Shown: positions 1 through 11,470 of the stretch, piece by piece
How the letters are laid out: each line of letters starts with the position of its first letter
Numbering within the stretch: the first letter of the stretch is position 1
Assembly (NCBI GenBank): GCA_001592805.2
Contig: CP051143.1
Coordinates: forward strand, 1,736,001 to 1,800,000
DNA: 64,000 nt
Source of the DNA: Peltaster fructicola
Taxonomy: Eukaryota > Ascomycota > Dothideomycetes
Direction: 5' to 3'
Notes under the pieces: model-generated
Told to the model about the DNA's origin: nothing
Databases searched by the model: none
The model's input: the letters and a program-made list of their open reading frames with translations, nothing else
Made by a program: the position numbers and the translations under genes

Positions 1-1638
1 CCTTGCGATTCATGCGACCCGGTGGCTTGGTGACTGGCGTGGTGCTTCATGCATACAGATGTACCGCTACCGGCACAATGGTGACAGCATCTTCATCGCT
101 TCCGAGACGGTACGAAGCAGGTTCCATCAGGCGGCGCCGGCGCTCGTCTGCTACTGTAATGTTGACCAGTGCCAAATCTGACCATTCGTCCGGTCTCTCC
201 ACCTACGTACTCGAGACACCCACTCATACTGTCCTCTGCAAGAATTGCGGTACATGCCACAACAAAGAGCTAGTCGTCAAACAGATACATGGCCCTGCCG
301 CCTCACCCTCAGCCTGGGTAGCTATCTATCGGCCCCAAATCGACATTCACCAACAGTTCCAGGACGAGGAGGCTTGCCCCACAAAGTGCCTGGACGAACT
401 CTCTGCAGCGGTGTCAGGGCTTTCGGCTGCGAGTAAGCGATGAACTCTCGCACGTCCCCGATATGTCTGTTCCAGCCTTGTTCTCAGTCATCTATCCTTG
501 AGGACCAATGCATGGGCCGCATGGTCTCTTTGCCCTCGTGTGGTTCCCCCTAGATCTAAGATAAGCTTCGAAGTTCACAATCTCGTAGGGCGACGTAATG
601 TCGACGCCTTGACAATTCCGGGGCTGTCCGTCGGGTACCGCACAAGACGCAGACTAGGCCGGACGCACACGTCGTACAGCATCACGTTGCCGTAAGTGCA
701 TGCGGTTGAGACAAGCCAAGCACTCCTGCTGTGCGAGGTCTGGCACTAGCAGCCCAGCACTGAGGTACAAAATCGACTCCTGGCGTGTTCTCGGCCGGCA
801 GATACGCTTGCTGACTGCAGTACGTGTTATCCATCGTCATGCCTCCTCTTTTCCTGGACATGAGATGGTATTGAATGAACGACTAGGAGCATAAGCCCAT
901 GACTCGCTTGACAAGTCGACACCGCACAGCATGGTGATCCCTGCTACAAATATACATCCTGCTATGTCGTTGATTAACAGGATTAGCGAGCGGCGAGCGG
1001 CAGACAAGAGGCGCTTGAGTTCTACTAGCAGTCAGCAAGCCATGTCATGCTCGTGCTATGGTTGGCCGATCATCATTCTGGACGGGAGGGGCGAGCTGAG
1101 CGATCGTCCGTCGATGTATTGAAACCTTCGCGGTATGAGACATGAGCGGCTGCAGACGAATACAACACTCATTTGAGCATACGACATACCATACTCTTGA
1201 GGTCAGAGTGCAGGACAGCTGACTCGAGGACGCTGTCTCGGATCAGTAGCCGAACGGGTCTCAGGCGCAGTGATTCCCTATTCAGCTCATCAGTGCAGAC
1301 TGCTCGGTATGTGATTGTTTGCTACTTTGTACTTTGGAACATCGCTATGTACATGTTTCGATACTATTATGTGCGAGGTTCTGTTGACCGAAAAGAGGAC
1401 GTCATCTCGTTGGACTGCGATCGGACACAAGCCCGAAGCATTCATTGTAGCAAGAAAACCGAAGCCAAACCGAAAATGCCCAACAGTACTGATCCGTGAG
1501 AGCCGCAGCATGCACAGGATCCAGACCGTGTCGTTTGCTGTCATCAAAAGCCTCCTATTCGACCCCAAACGCCGTTTGAACAACCGAAAGAACCACAGGG
1601 TATAGCCACACTTTGAAGAATGTTGTTGGAATGAAGGC
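1..1638. other. gene-free left edge
   Basis: No coding region could be supported here. The open frames are short, overlap one another on both strands, lack family resemblance and often lack an ATG. The right part is presumably the 3' flank of the minus-strand Zn2Cys6 gene that ends at 1639. No RNA gene or repeat was seen. Confidence 0.5.
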
Positions 1639-4368
1639 TCATGCAGAGCTCTTTGCAGTGGTGAAACCATTCTGCTTCAGCTTCTCGAGAGCCTCGAAAT
1701 AGACGGTGCCCTCGACGCCATAGATGCAGTCGTCCTTGAGATCAAGCTCCCGCTCCAGGGGATCTTCGAGACCCCATTTGCGTCCTAGCCAGCAGCCGCT
1801 TACTGCTTTGTAAGGTCGTGAGACAACGTTGTTGAGCTGGTAGAAGCGTTTCTCAACGGCCTTAGCTTGATCAACCGCGCTGATCCAATATGGTGCCAAC
1901 TCTTGGAGGAATGCCAGTCCATCCCGCATGCTGCTTATCGTAGGTTTGAGGTTATCGTCCGGGCCACCAGCGCTGATGACATCGACTGCTGACACGACCG
2001 CGAACCCGACGAAGGGCGTTGAGAAAGAGTAGCAGCGAGCATGAGCTGCTGGCGAATTAGTGCCGTCGTTCCTAGCAGTGGCGAGCCTAGACACGATTCC
2101 AAGCAGCTGATGAGCATGTGTATGTGCTTCGGAGATGTTGCGAGCCACGCTCTCCGGCATGAGTGACCACCGCATGCACCTGTTGAGCTTGAGTAGAGCG
2201 TACTGGTGCAAGATGTGCATGGTGACGAAATCGCTAGAATATCGCTCGCGAACACTCCGTACGTGATTCTCCTCGGAGTACACAAGGTGGGTTGGCAGTC
2301 GTGAACTCCATGCTGTCAAAGCCCTGTAAGTGTCGGCGTAGAATGCTTCATATGCTGCTGCGTGACCAGAGGATGATCGATGGAAGCCTCGATACACGAA
2401 ATTCATGACATCGCCCCAGATTGAGGTGATCAAAGCAAGGTGTGCCATTGGTGCGACCGGCGCGACCGATGTCAGAACTGCATCTGCTCGATCAACGATG
2501 CCATTGTCGAAGAATGGTGCTTGGGAGCGAGCACCGACATCGAAGGTCGACTCTGCGCATGGTAGTCGCAGGTAGACGTCTGCCTTGTCGACGGTGCAGA
2601 GCATGCCCTCACAGAAGCCATTGAATCTGTCCATCATAAAGCCGCACCAGAACGTCCTGCGGCGACACTCTACAGCTTGGTTGTATGTCAGGCCATACTC
2701 TTTCGTGCCAGTCGGATCTGCATCTGGTCCTGTGCTGCATCCTTCCTCATTGTTGAAGCGTAGAGCACTGATAGCACGCATTGCTGCACCACAATGCTCC
2801 CAAGCCATGCCTCTGGAGTTTTTAGCAAAGTTGTAGAGTGCTAGTAGTAGCCTGATGTGAATGAGACCCAGACTGAATTTGCCGAATTTGGCGTTGAGCG
2901 CTGCAACCGCAAGGGCTGCGCAGTGTTCGCCTACGTTGCTGTGCTGCTGAGGTCGGAAGATTGACGCCGTGGCCATCATGGCATGTAAAACCATGCGATC
3001 CGTTGGGCTTTTCTCAGTACGAGAGATTACCCAGCGCATGAAAGGCTCCCGTGGAAACAGACTGTAGACGCCACTGTTGATATTGTCGAAGTAGAGCTCA
3101 AGTAGATGCATGGTCAGTCCAGAGTCGATGATGAATGGGTCGACCTCCTCCGAGAATGGCCTTGGCGCCATACTGCTGCCATTTACGCCCATGTGGACAA
3201 TGTTGTGGATGGTAGCAGGCGATGCTGACTTTTGCCTTTTGATGGCATTTGTTGCCAGCTCGTCTTGTGCTCTGCGCTTTTGCAGCATGTCCATTTCTGC
3301 ATCCCGATGGTGAGGACCAGGTTCGATAGCCATTGCGCCTGCAGTGGTGGTGCGAGCTGGCGGTGGTGAGCCGCCGTTAGAGGACCACTCAGTAACGTCG
3401 TGTTGACTGTGATTGGAGCGCGCTCTGCCGACATTGGTGCTGACGCTCGCATGTGTCTTCCCATCGTACATCTTGCACACTCGCTTGGCCTTTTCGCACT
3501 GCAAGCAAGTCGGTCCTCGCTGATCACATCTGATCTTCTTTTCTCTACAATCCATACAAGCCATAGCAAGTCGCTTCCGAGGTTTGTTGGCTTTGGTCAG
3601 GCCCCACTGCGGATTGACTCGTTCACCATCGACCTCGACAGGCACCCTGTGGCCATTCTCGTAGACATAGTACTGTCCTTCGGGCGTGTCTTCGATCACA
3701 TATCGTTTGCCGGGGTCTGTGCTCACTATTGGGGGACCTGCGAGGTGTCTCTCGTACGAGCGTACGCCGTTCTCCTCGTATGGCGTGTAAGGAGAGATCA
3801 CGCTGTCCCTTGCATAAGAGCCGCCAGACAGCTGGCGAGGTCGTGCATCGTAATCCCGTCCTGCCTCGGTGTGTAGAGAGGTATAAGGCGAGGGCGGCAG
3901 ACCAGGTAGAGGCCTAGTCTCTAAGACTGGAAGCTCGAGTCGACGGTCCTGCGTTGTGTATTCAGGCCTCGGAGGGTACGCTGCTGGAGGCTGTGCGTGA
4001 TATGTATGTTCCCGGAAGTAGTGCTGTGATGGTGGAGGACCTGCCCGCCAATTATCTTGATGGGAGTAGGTCGGCTGCGCAGAAGGAGGAGTGAGGATGT
4101 CCCTCACTCCTGGTAGGGTTTGTGCACGTAGAGGCTGGGCGTTCCCGTATACATGCTGGTAGCGAGTGTCCTGCGTCGACGATGTCCGCTCGTGGCTTGC
4201 TCTCAGCTCAAGCGGCCGTGGTGTTTCCATCTCGCACCCCGAGGGGACAGGACATGGTCTGTTGGTAGCAGAGTCCGAAGGTCTGTTGTTCCAGTTCGGC
4301 TTCAGACGAGTATCTTGAGCATGCGGTGTCGTAAGGTCAGTGAATCGTGGTTGTAGCGTAGCGATCAT
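1639..4368 (-). CDS. Zn2Cys6 fungal transcription factor, 909 aa, single exon
   Basis: Predicted nuclear DNA-binding regulator. An uninterrupted frame runs from ATG at 4368 to the stop at 1639. The long N-terminal third is rich in Pro, Tyr, Ser and Gln. A basic stretch (KANKPRKRLAMAC) leads into a binuclear zinc cluster near residues 270-300 with exact Cys spacing C-x2-C-x6-C-x6-C-x2-C-x6-C. A fungal-specific middle homology region follows from about residue 450 (acidic DPFIIDSGL, then LLALYNFAKNSRGMAWEHCG and RRRTFWCGFMMDR). The frame stays open upstream to 4473 through a poly-Ser run, but that extension has no ATG, so 4368 is the first in-frame ATG. The leader carries uORFs, and about 7 kb upstream is gene-free, which suggests elaborate regulation. 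The cluster flanks recall regulators of hyphal growth or branching, but that is a weak impression. The target genes are unknown. Confidence 0.9.
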   Translation of the reverse strand: MIATLQPRFTDLTTPHAQDTRLKPNWNNRPSDSATNRPCPVPSGCEMETPRPLELRASHERTSSTQDTRYQHVYGNAQPLRAQTLPGVRDILTPPSAQPTYSHQDNWRAGPPPSQHYFREHTYHAQPPAAYPPRPEYTTQDRRLELPVLETRPLPGLPPSPYTSLHTEAGRDYDARPRQLSGGSYARDSVISPYTPYEENGVRSYERHLAGPPIVSTDPGKRYVIEDTPEGQYYVYENGHRVPVEVDGERVNPQWGLTKANKPRKRLAMACMDCREKKIRCDQRGPTCLQCEKAKRVCKMYDGKTHASVSTNVGRARSNHSQHDVTEWSSNGGSPPPARTTTAGAMAIEPGPHHRDAEMDMLQKRRAQDELATNAIKRQKSASPATIHNIVHMGVNGSSMAPRPFSEEVDPFIIDSGLTMHLLELYFDNINSGVYSLFPREPFMRWVISRTEKSPTDRMVLHAMMATASIFRPQQHSNVGEHCAALAVAALNAKFGKFSLGLIHIRLLLALYNFAKNSRGMAWEHCGAAMRAISALRFNNEEGCSTGPDADPTGTKEYGLTYNQAVECRRRTFWCGFMMDRFNGFCEGMLCTVDKADVYLRLPCAESTFDVGARSQAPFFDNGIVDRADAVLTSVAPVAPMAHLALITSIWGDVMNFVYRGFHRSSSGHAAAYEAFYADTYRALTAWSSRLPTHLVYSEENHVRSVRERYSSDFVTMHILHQYALLKLNRCMRWSLMPESVARNISEAHTHAHQLLGIVSRLATARNDGTNSPAAHARCYSFSTPFVGFAVVSAVDVISAGGPDDNLKPTISSMRDGLAFLQELAPYWISAVDQAKAVEKRFYQLNNVVSRPYKAVSGCWLGRKWGLEDPLERELDLKDDCIYGVEGTVYFEALEKLKQNGFTTAKSSA

Positions 4369-4383
4369 GTAGGATGAGGCTGA

Positions 4384-4417
<34 letters not shown>

Positions 4418-4481
4418 CTTGATGTAGTCGCAAGATAGGTATGTTTGATGTAGATACTGTGTGGAGAGAGCAAGCATTCAT
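4365..4481 (-). promoter_or_regulatory. upstream ORF (38 codons) ending in ATGA overlap with the regulator's start codon
   Basis: On the minus strand an ATG at 4481 opens a 38-codon frame containing a run of 10 Ala codons. Its TGA stop (4367-4365) overlaps the ATG of the Zn2Cys6 gene (4368-4366) as ATGA. A second ATG at 4477 opens a poly-Gln frame that reads past the main start. Both would lie in the leader if transcription starts upstream of 4481, which is likely but not shown. Overlapping uORFs usually lower translation of the main frame, while an ATGA junction can permit reinitiation. Confidence 0.55.
4387..4416. repeat. (GCT)10 / (AGC)10 trinucleotide microsatellite
   Basis: Ten perfect GCT units on the plus strand, 18 bp upstream of the regulator's ATG on the minus strand. 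Read on the minus strand, its three frames give poly-Ser (no ATG), poly-Ala (uORF from 4481) and poly-Gln (uORF from 4477). Length changes by whole units would keep all three frames. Confidence 0.95.
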
Positions 4482-7400
4482 GTGATGTTTCGAACTGTTC
4501 GGCTGAGAGGCACGAAACTGTAGCGACCCTGTGTTACACAGGCAAAGTGCAAGAGATGAGTGCAAAAGCAAATGACTACGGCAGAAGCATTCAGATGCTG
4601 AACCAATAAGATGGAAACCAGGCAGCGGCAAAGTAGTCGACCTGAACAGATCGGAGAGATTGACTGCAGGTTGAACAAGGATATAGCAGGCCTGTTTCGT
4701 CTGGAGCCGGGTCGTAGTGGTAGCACAGAACCAGTTCAGCTATAGAAAAGCCACAAGGAAAACTTGTCGAGACCTGGTTCAGAGCTGCAGTTTCGAGGTG
4801 GCCAGTGATCAGCAGCGGCAATTACTCTGCCTGGGTTGCAGGTGTGCGGTACTGATAGAAAGTAGTGAAGAGGCGCGGTGATTGGTCTATGCTTCGAATG
4901 AGCATGTATCGCGGCTGTCGAAAGTGTATATGGCCGCGTGGATGTGTATGGTCGAGAGAGCCTGGACTGAGAGGGTGAAAAGAATAAAAGAGGATGCAGG
5001 ATGATGTGAGTAGAAGAGGAGCCAAAGATGAAGTCACAGCTCGCCTCACAGATATGATGCTGTAGCGGTCGCTGCGAAGGCCGCCTGACTGCTTTGGAAT
5101 GAAGAACAAGAGGGGCCCAAAGGAAGATTTTGAACGTGCATCAGACGGCAGAGCACCGTGCAGTATCTGCAGAGCGAAGAACAGGTGTGCCTGCAGCAGC
5201 GAGTCGAGAGGCTCTCGGCCAGTCCAAGCAGTCAACAGTGCACATTCGTAGCCTGCATTAACAGACCCTGCTTAGCGTGTAGGGAAGATCCTGGTCAGTC
5301 AAAATATGGACTAGTTGAGTATCTCGAGGTTCGGGTATGGATGCAATTGGGGTACATGTGTTCGTGAAGAGGACCGATCAGCAGTGCGTTAAGAAGCAAC
5401 ACCGGATCAAAGATCGAACGGTCGCATACTTTCGTTGGTCCACCGGCGACTGTCAGAGCTCGTTGTGTCTGATTGCTTACTTGCAACCATTAAACCATGG
5501 CTAGCGATGCATGAATGCACGTCCGCTGCAAGTGTGCGCGACACCTGGCAAAAGTCTCAATCCACCTCCACTCAGCAGCGGCAGACGACCGAGTCGTAGA
5601 TGTGAAAGCATCAGACAGGAGCTAAACTGAAGCCCACGACGAGACAAGCAACAGGGATCGCACGAGTAGGTGTGAGGATTGGATCTGCTCGGGAGGGGGC
5701 GCATGCTGCCTGCTGTTCGTCCCATCGCCGTTGTGTGAGCGCCCAGCTAGACCTAGCGAGAAATGCTAATGATGGCAAATCCCGATAAAGGGCAGGATTT
5801 CGCAATGCTGTACATTAGAGCATGAGGCTCACGGATTGCTGATAAATAATGTTGGTCGGCGATCGCTAAGAAGTGTCCGCCAATCCGGTTGAGTCGCCGC
5901 TTTTCGCGATTGACGTTGAGAGCACATCTTCGAATGCCATGTGTGTGGGTGTGGCACATATCTTGAGGCATCGTGCAGTGTGGGCAAGTGACACTCCTGC
6001 ACTAAGTGATGGCATTGTCAGCCCTGCTAACTTTCGCGGCGACGAGAGCAAGGGCATAGGCAGTGCCGCCTCTTGAACAAAACGCCGTACTTGTGCATGT
6101 ACGTACTCTCAGCATGCAAGCGAGCTGAGAAAAGTTACGGCGTCGATTCTGCTCTCCACGCTCGCTTGTGCACATACGGGAGTTTTGCTGACCAGGGTCG
6201 TTGGACGGACAATCGGTGCAGGTGGTCATGAACTGCATATTTGGCGGCCCCAGGATATTGCGTGAGTTCGAGCGTGACTAGTATAGCTGATTCAGAGCCT
6301 TGGAAGGCGCCGCCCGGCATCCTGTAGCTCTACATTCCAATACGCCGCTCGCTCTGCCACCCACACACTCACCGCTGTCGTGAGTGTCGAGTCGTGGATC
6401 ATATGTCTCAGCTCCCAGATCATGGTCTTACGTGGCCTTCGATCGTGCGGACTCACTCAGACAAGCATTGTCTCGTTCTCAACCGTTGTGCGTGACTAGT
6501 CCTCGCGCGCTGTGTACCCAATGTGGAAAAGTCGGTTTGTATCTGCGCCGCACGAATGCCTGACTCGTTGCAGACACCAGATCTGCTTTAAGCGAGCAGA
6601 AGCATCATGTACTGGGCTCGGCAATCCTTTAGGCTGAAGCACATAGTAGCCTTGGCCTTCTGCGGCTTGTCTGGATCCATGCATGGAATGTAAGACAACG
6701 ATGTCCATGGGTCCCAAGATATGATACCATATGCTTAAACTGGAAACTACGTCGTAGGCTAGGATCTCCCAGGACGATGAACAGGCACTCGGATGGCCAT
6801 GCAGCCATTAGAGGACCCGTATGTTTCCAGCACTCGATTCTTTGACCTCGCTTGCGTCCAGGCGCAAAGACTTATCACACAGGTAATCTGGCACGTCATG
6901 AACATGACCTACTGAAACGGAGCAGGATCACGATCCAGATCTGTAGCCGACGAGATCAAGGCTAGTCGTGAGGTTTCTTGCTTTGCCATGGAGGTCCGCA
7001 AGCCGGTTTCATCATGCGACTCGCATGATGTGCTGTCCACAGGTCCATCGATAGTCTGTTTGTCTGGCGTCACGCAACCTACCATGATCACTTCCAGGGA
7101 TACCATGATCCTTCCATCTATGGAGCTAGCAAATGCTGTCAGGCCAGGATCCTGTCCTCAAGAGTTTATTGTCCGCCATGCGTCGCACATCGCTGCAGGT
7201 GCATGCATATTGGAGGGCACACATATTGGCTAGCGTGGTGGAGCCTCGAGACTGACACCGATGCCTCGCATTGATCTGCTGGTTCAACAAGATCGAACAC
7301 TGGCAATCGGACACTCTGGAGAACCCGCGCGATCGATCACACGCGCTGGGACTCGTGTCGCATAGCATCCTTTCGACTAGTATGAGACCGAGTGGGTGAC

Positions 7401-10400
7401 TTCACGCCGAGTCGATCAAGGCTACGCCGTAGCTCGCTTGCATAGTGTAATCTCATCGATCTCGTCGAACAAGGCGCTGCTTGGCAGGGAGACGACGAGA
7501 TCTCACCATTGTCCGTAGCGCAGTGATACCCTGAGAGATCAGATGGACACCCCGGATCGATTGCGCCAGCCTGTCATAGATTTGCCTTGTACTTGTGACT
7601 TCCAAGGAGCATACTCCGCGGCGCTTGCGACCACGAATAGATGGGCTGCAAACTCAAAGTCAGCACACTGAGGAGACTCGATGACGAGTGTTGTAACAAT
7701 GTATGCTGCTCACTGGCTCTACCTTGTCCAGCTAGACGAATTCAACCGCTTCACGGAGTGACAGCGCGTCCGGTGAGGTATGACTGCTGACTGCGCATGA
7801 TGTGCGCATCGAAGGCCCATGGACTGGCATGGTGAGCAAGGATCTGTCGCTCTGAACCGCTCTCAGTACACTCGGTGAGCAGCACCTAATCATGAGTGGC
7901 TGACTTTGGTATAAGCAAATCTACCATGCAGAGCGAATTAGCACGACGAACTGCATGCGAGGTTTGAAGTTCGAGTCGAAGGTGTAGTGCAAACACCACG
8001 TCTTCTGTGGAGATGATGTGCTGAGGCTCGGACGACGTTGTAGCACCGTTCAGTTCTCCTGATTGCATTGTGTGCGGCGTCTTATGTTCGGCCGATGGTT
8101 GGCGTGGTAGTGCATACAGCGATGGACCTTCGACCACTCATATGGAGAAGATTCACCATGTCAAGCGGTCGTGAATTTCCAAATGCTTGCTCTCCTTTTC
8201 GCATCTCGAATAGTCAAGGGTTTGTGGCTCGCGGTAGCGAGCAGGCATATCCCTGACCTTTGCACGACATGGTTGTTTTAGCTGCAGATCCACTGACGCG
8301 CTATCATGGTTCTCATTCGGTACTTCTCGGTTTCGTGCTGACGATAAAAGGTCGCTAAGCAGTGTAAGCGCAAAAGCTTCTTGGTATCCCTGATGATGTC
8401 TGTAAGTGCTCGAGCGTAAATGTCAAACGCTTGTATCATCACCGGACTGTCCTCTGGTCAGTGTTCTCGTCTCATCACGCAGAGGCCGAGCCTGCCGCTG
8501 ATATGCATCAGTAGTCGAACGACTAATCGCACGAATGTCGCCATGAAGATTGGGTAGCGTCTTGTCTTAGATGTCGTTCCCAACATCGCTTACTAGTCAG
8601 CCTTAGATAGCGCTGTGCCAGAGGAGTCGTTGCACAGTCTCCAGCGACTGATTTGCGCCCCTCCGTCGATCCGAACGTGTTTCATTGTCCTTGCAGTTCG
8701 TTCCGTGTCGCCATGTGATGATGCACGGCAGTGGCGCGCCTATTCATATGCGAAGCTTTATTCCGCCAACCGACTGAGCCCAGACAACCACTATCCACTA
8801 TTGGCCCTTTGGATCTAAGCCAGCATCCAAATCGACCTGCAATGCGTCCCAGCATGCTGGAACGTTTGAAGAAGTGCCTCACTGCGCCTAGGCGGACTTG
8901 CAAACTCGGCAGGTTGCCTCGGCTACCTGCACAGTGGATGATATATCATACTCAGCTGAACTACACGGGAGGTGCTTGGGGCCAGATACTTGCTTTTGTG
9001 CTTGGGTCCACAGTGTCAGCATCAATCGATGACCGCACTGTATGTGCCGCAAACTAGCACGCATGTTGTCTCTCGACCGGAAGGTCTGCAGGCGCAGGTC
9101 GTCGTGTTAGTGCCAATTATTGAGTGCATAGCGTACGGCGCAAGCCCTGGACATTTGCTGACATGTTGCCTATGAGACAACGCACTCGGTCGGTGCCTGA
9201 CTCGGAAAGCATGCTTGAAATCTTACTGGCATGTGCCGAACAGCTCATGTAGGTAACCGAGAGTTTGTTGGCCAGTGATTGCGCGATACCGTGCACGAAA
9301 CCTCCACGCTCCTTTGGCAACAGGTTGCATGCTTTCCTGCGCCGCAACCATTCTGACGTTCATCTTGCCGCACGAGTCTCGATCTGCTCCACTTGCACTG
9401 GCAAGGGCGATCACAATGTGACGATAGGGTAAAGTAGGAATCTGTTTCGTGCCTCCCATGCCCGATCGCCGTCTGAGGTCGCGGTCAGCGTCAGGGCTGA
9501 GGACGACAAGCCGTTTATGACACGGGAAGATGAGACCTGGTCTCAACGTCGATATCCACAATGTTGAGGACATCCTGGCATGCTTTCCTGAGTAAGCGCC
9601 ATGGAGTATTGCTGGCGTCTGACTTCATATCATAGGGATGTCGGCTTGATGACGACTACAGGCATGCTGAGCCCGTGCAGTGCGAAGTGATCGGTCTTGT
9701 GGCTCCGAAGAGCGTATATTGCTTTACGTCCGAGACAACATTGCTCTTGCTTGTCTAGATGCACTTGGCCAAGGCTGGTCGTCTGCAGCTAGATCTGAGC
9801 TTGTGCAAGCCCGAGTCAGTGGCACTCGCTTCGAAGTAGTTCGATATCTTCATGCATGCCGTGTATCGATGCCGGTACTTTGTGTGTGGCCATGTGGGCG
9901 TGTTGTCAGTCCGAGGACCAAAGTATTGGGTGCCCATGCGGTTCTGCTTGTCACCTTGTGGCTTGCAATACGCTTTGTGAATTTGACATCGCAATGGAAA
10001 CGTGATGTGCGAATGCGATTCCTGTTATGCTCACCCTGCCGATCTTGATACCTTGAGCTTAGCGAATACTCACAGGAGGACCTTCTCGTGTACGATCCGG
10101 TCAGCAGCAACGCGAGCAGCGGCACGCGTCTGCATAAAACAAGGCCGGTGTCTTCCAGGTTTGTCACAAGCAAGCCGTACCCTTGCAATATCCATGGAAT
10201 AACTTGAGTTATATCGACCTTACGACTATGTCTCAGAGACAATATACAACTTGTCGTGAGTCCTCAAGGTGGTCAGGAGACTCCACAGAGCAGGGTTTCC
10301 TCATATGCCAAGGTCGATCGTTGTTGACGCACGTCTTCCGTAGAGCAGTGCTGAACTGCATGCCTTCTCCCGTTCCAGTCGCTATGAGTGGATGCGCAGT

Positions 10401-11470
10401 GGTCAAGGTAGGTGCTCATTGTACAGTGGTCTTCAGCTCGTTGAGCTGCGCCGGGATCTTGCTCAGCAGAGACGTATCAAGCTTTGGCTGCGATGGCTCG
10501 AGGTGAGTGTGCCGTTTCCCTTGATACCACTTCGCGTGTACGTACGTCGCGAGCTGGAGGACAAGGTTCTAGTTTGATCAAATCCTGTTCGTCAGTGCCG
10601 TCGTCTGTCAGGGTTGTTGTCGTTAGTCTGCAGCCTGAAGCGCTGCGCGTTATGTCAAGGTTCGTAGACGAGAGACATGCTGCATGTCGCGAAATATGGG
10701 TGGTCTGCAAGTGAGTGCTCCCATATCAGGGTGCAGCGACGGGAGTTACATAAGAAGCCAGACTGGTGAAGTGCATGCTGGTGTGGCATGAGTGAGGGAA
10801 GGAAGTCACTTGCTTGAAGAAGTGTTGTTGCAGTTGTTTGTGTTGCCTGGTTGACACACCAACGTCACATAAACAACAATAAGTCAACCTCATTGTCGCC
10901 ATACTAAGTATCGATGCAGCAGAACGTTCGCGGGTTGGCTGAAGCTGAACAGTCGCTCTCTGACAGCTAGAGAGTGGCCATGCTCGTACCCAAACGTCCT
11001 TCTCGACATTCTTATGTCAGCAACCAAGGTAAACAGGACAAACATCTCCCACCATTATGCGCTCGGCGAGCCCCTTCTTTACGACATACATTGCTGAGCA
11101 ATATGTTTGACTGGACCATGCTTCGATGCTGTCCAAGTCAACGACCGATGATACAAAGGAAGCATGAGGTGGCATCTCTGAGAACCTCGAATCCTCGCAA
11201 TGCTATCAACAGCTCCTCTAAACACATGGCCTAATTGGAGCTACTTATCCTCTACAGCACTATCTCGCCCTGGAGATCTAACAATGGAGGCTATTTTGAG
11301 CTCGAAGTCGACTTGAGCTGCTACTATGTTGACGTTGGCAATATGAAGCTACAGCACATATCTGAACAAGACGATCGACGAGAGGACACAACGATGGAGC
11401 AATTTCGTAAGACGTCAAGCTGTATGCAGGCTCTGATCAAACCCTTACAGGCGTTGAACTGGTAGCCAGA
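4482..11470. other. 7-kb gene-free interval
   Basis: No gene could be supported on either strand. All open frames are below about 140 codons, overlap in many frames, often begin at non-ATG codons, and cannot be joined by good splice sites into anything recognisable. Base composition looks mixed, not the AT-rich composition expected of heavily RIP-mutated repeats, and no terminal repeats or transposase-like motifs were seen. It lies upstream of the Zn2Cys6 regulator and downstream of the aldo/keto reductase (both minus strand), so it may hold a long promoter, a long leader or non-coding RNA. Confidence 0.5.

Noticed and set aside
3-443. 146-codon open frame at the left edge
   Set aside because: Begins at a TTG, has low-complexity Arg-rich content, and no family resemblance or splice context.
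4369-4473. Poly-Ser N-terminal extension of the Zn2Cys6 protein
   Set aside because: The frame is open but contains no ATG before 4368.
8731-9057. 108-codon open frame in the gene-free interval
   Set aside because: No resemblance, no codon pattern, and overlapped by frames of similar length on both strands.
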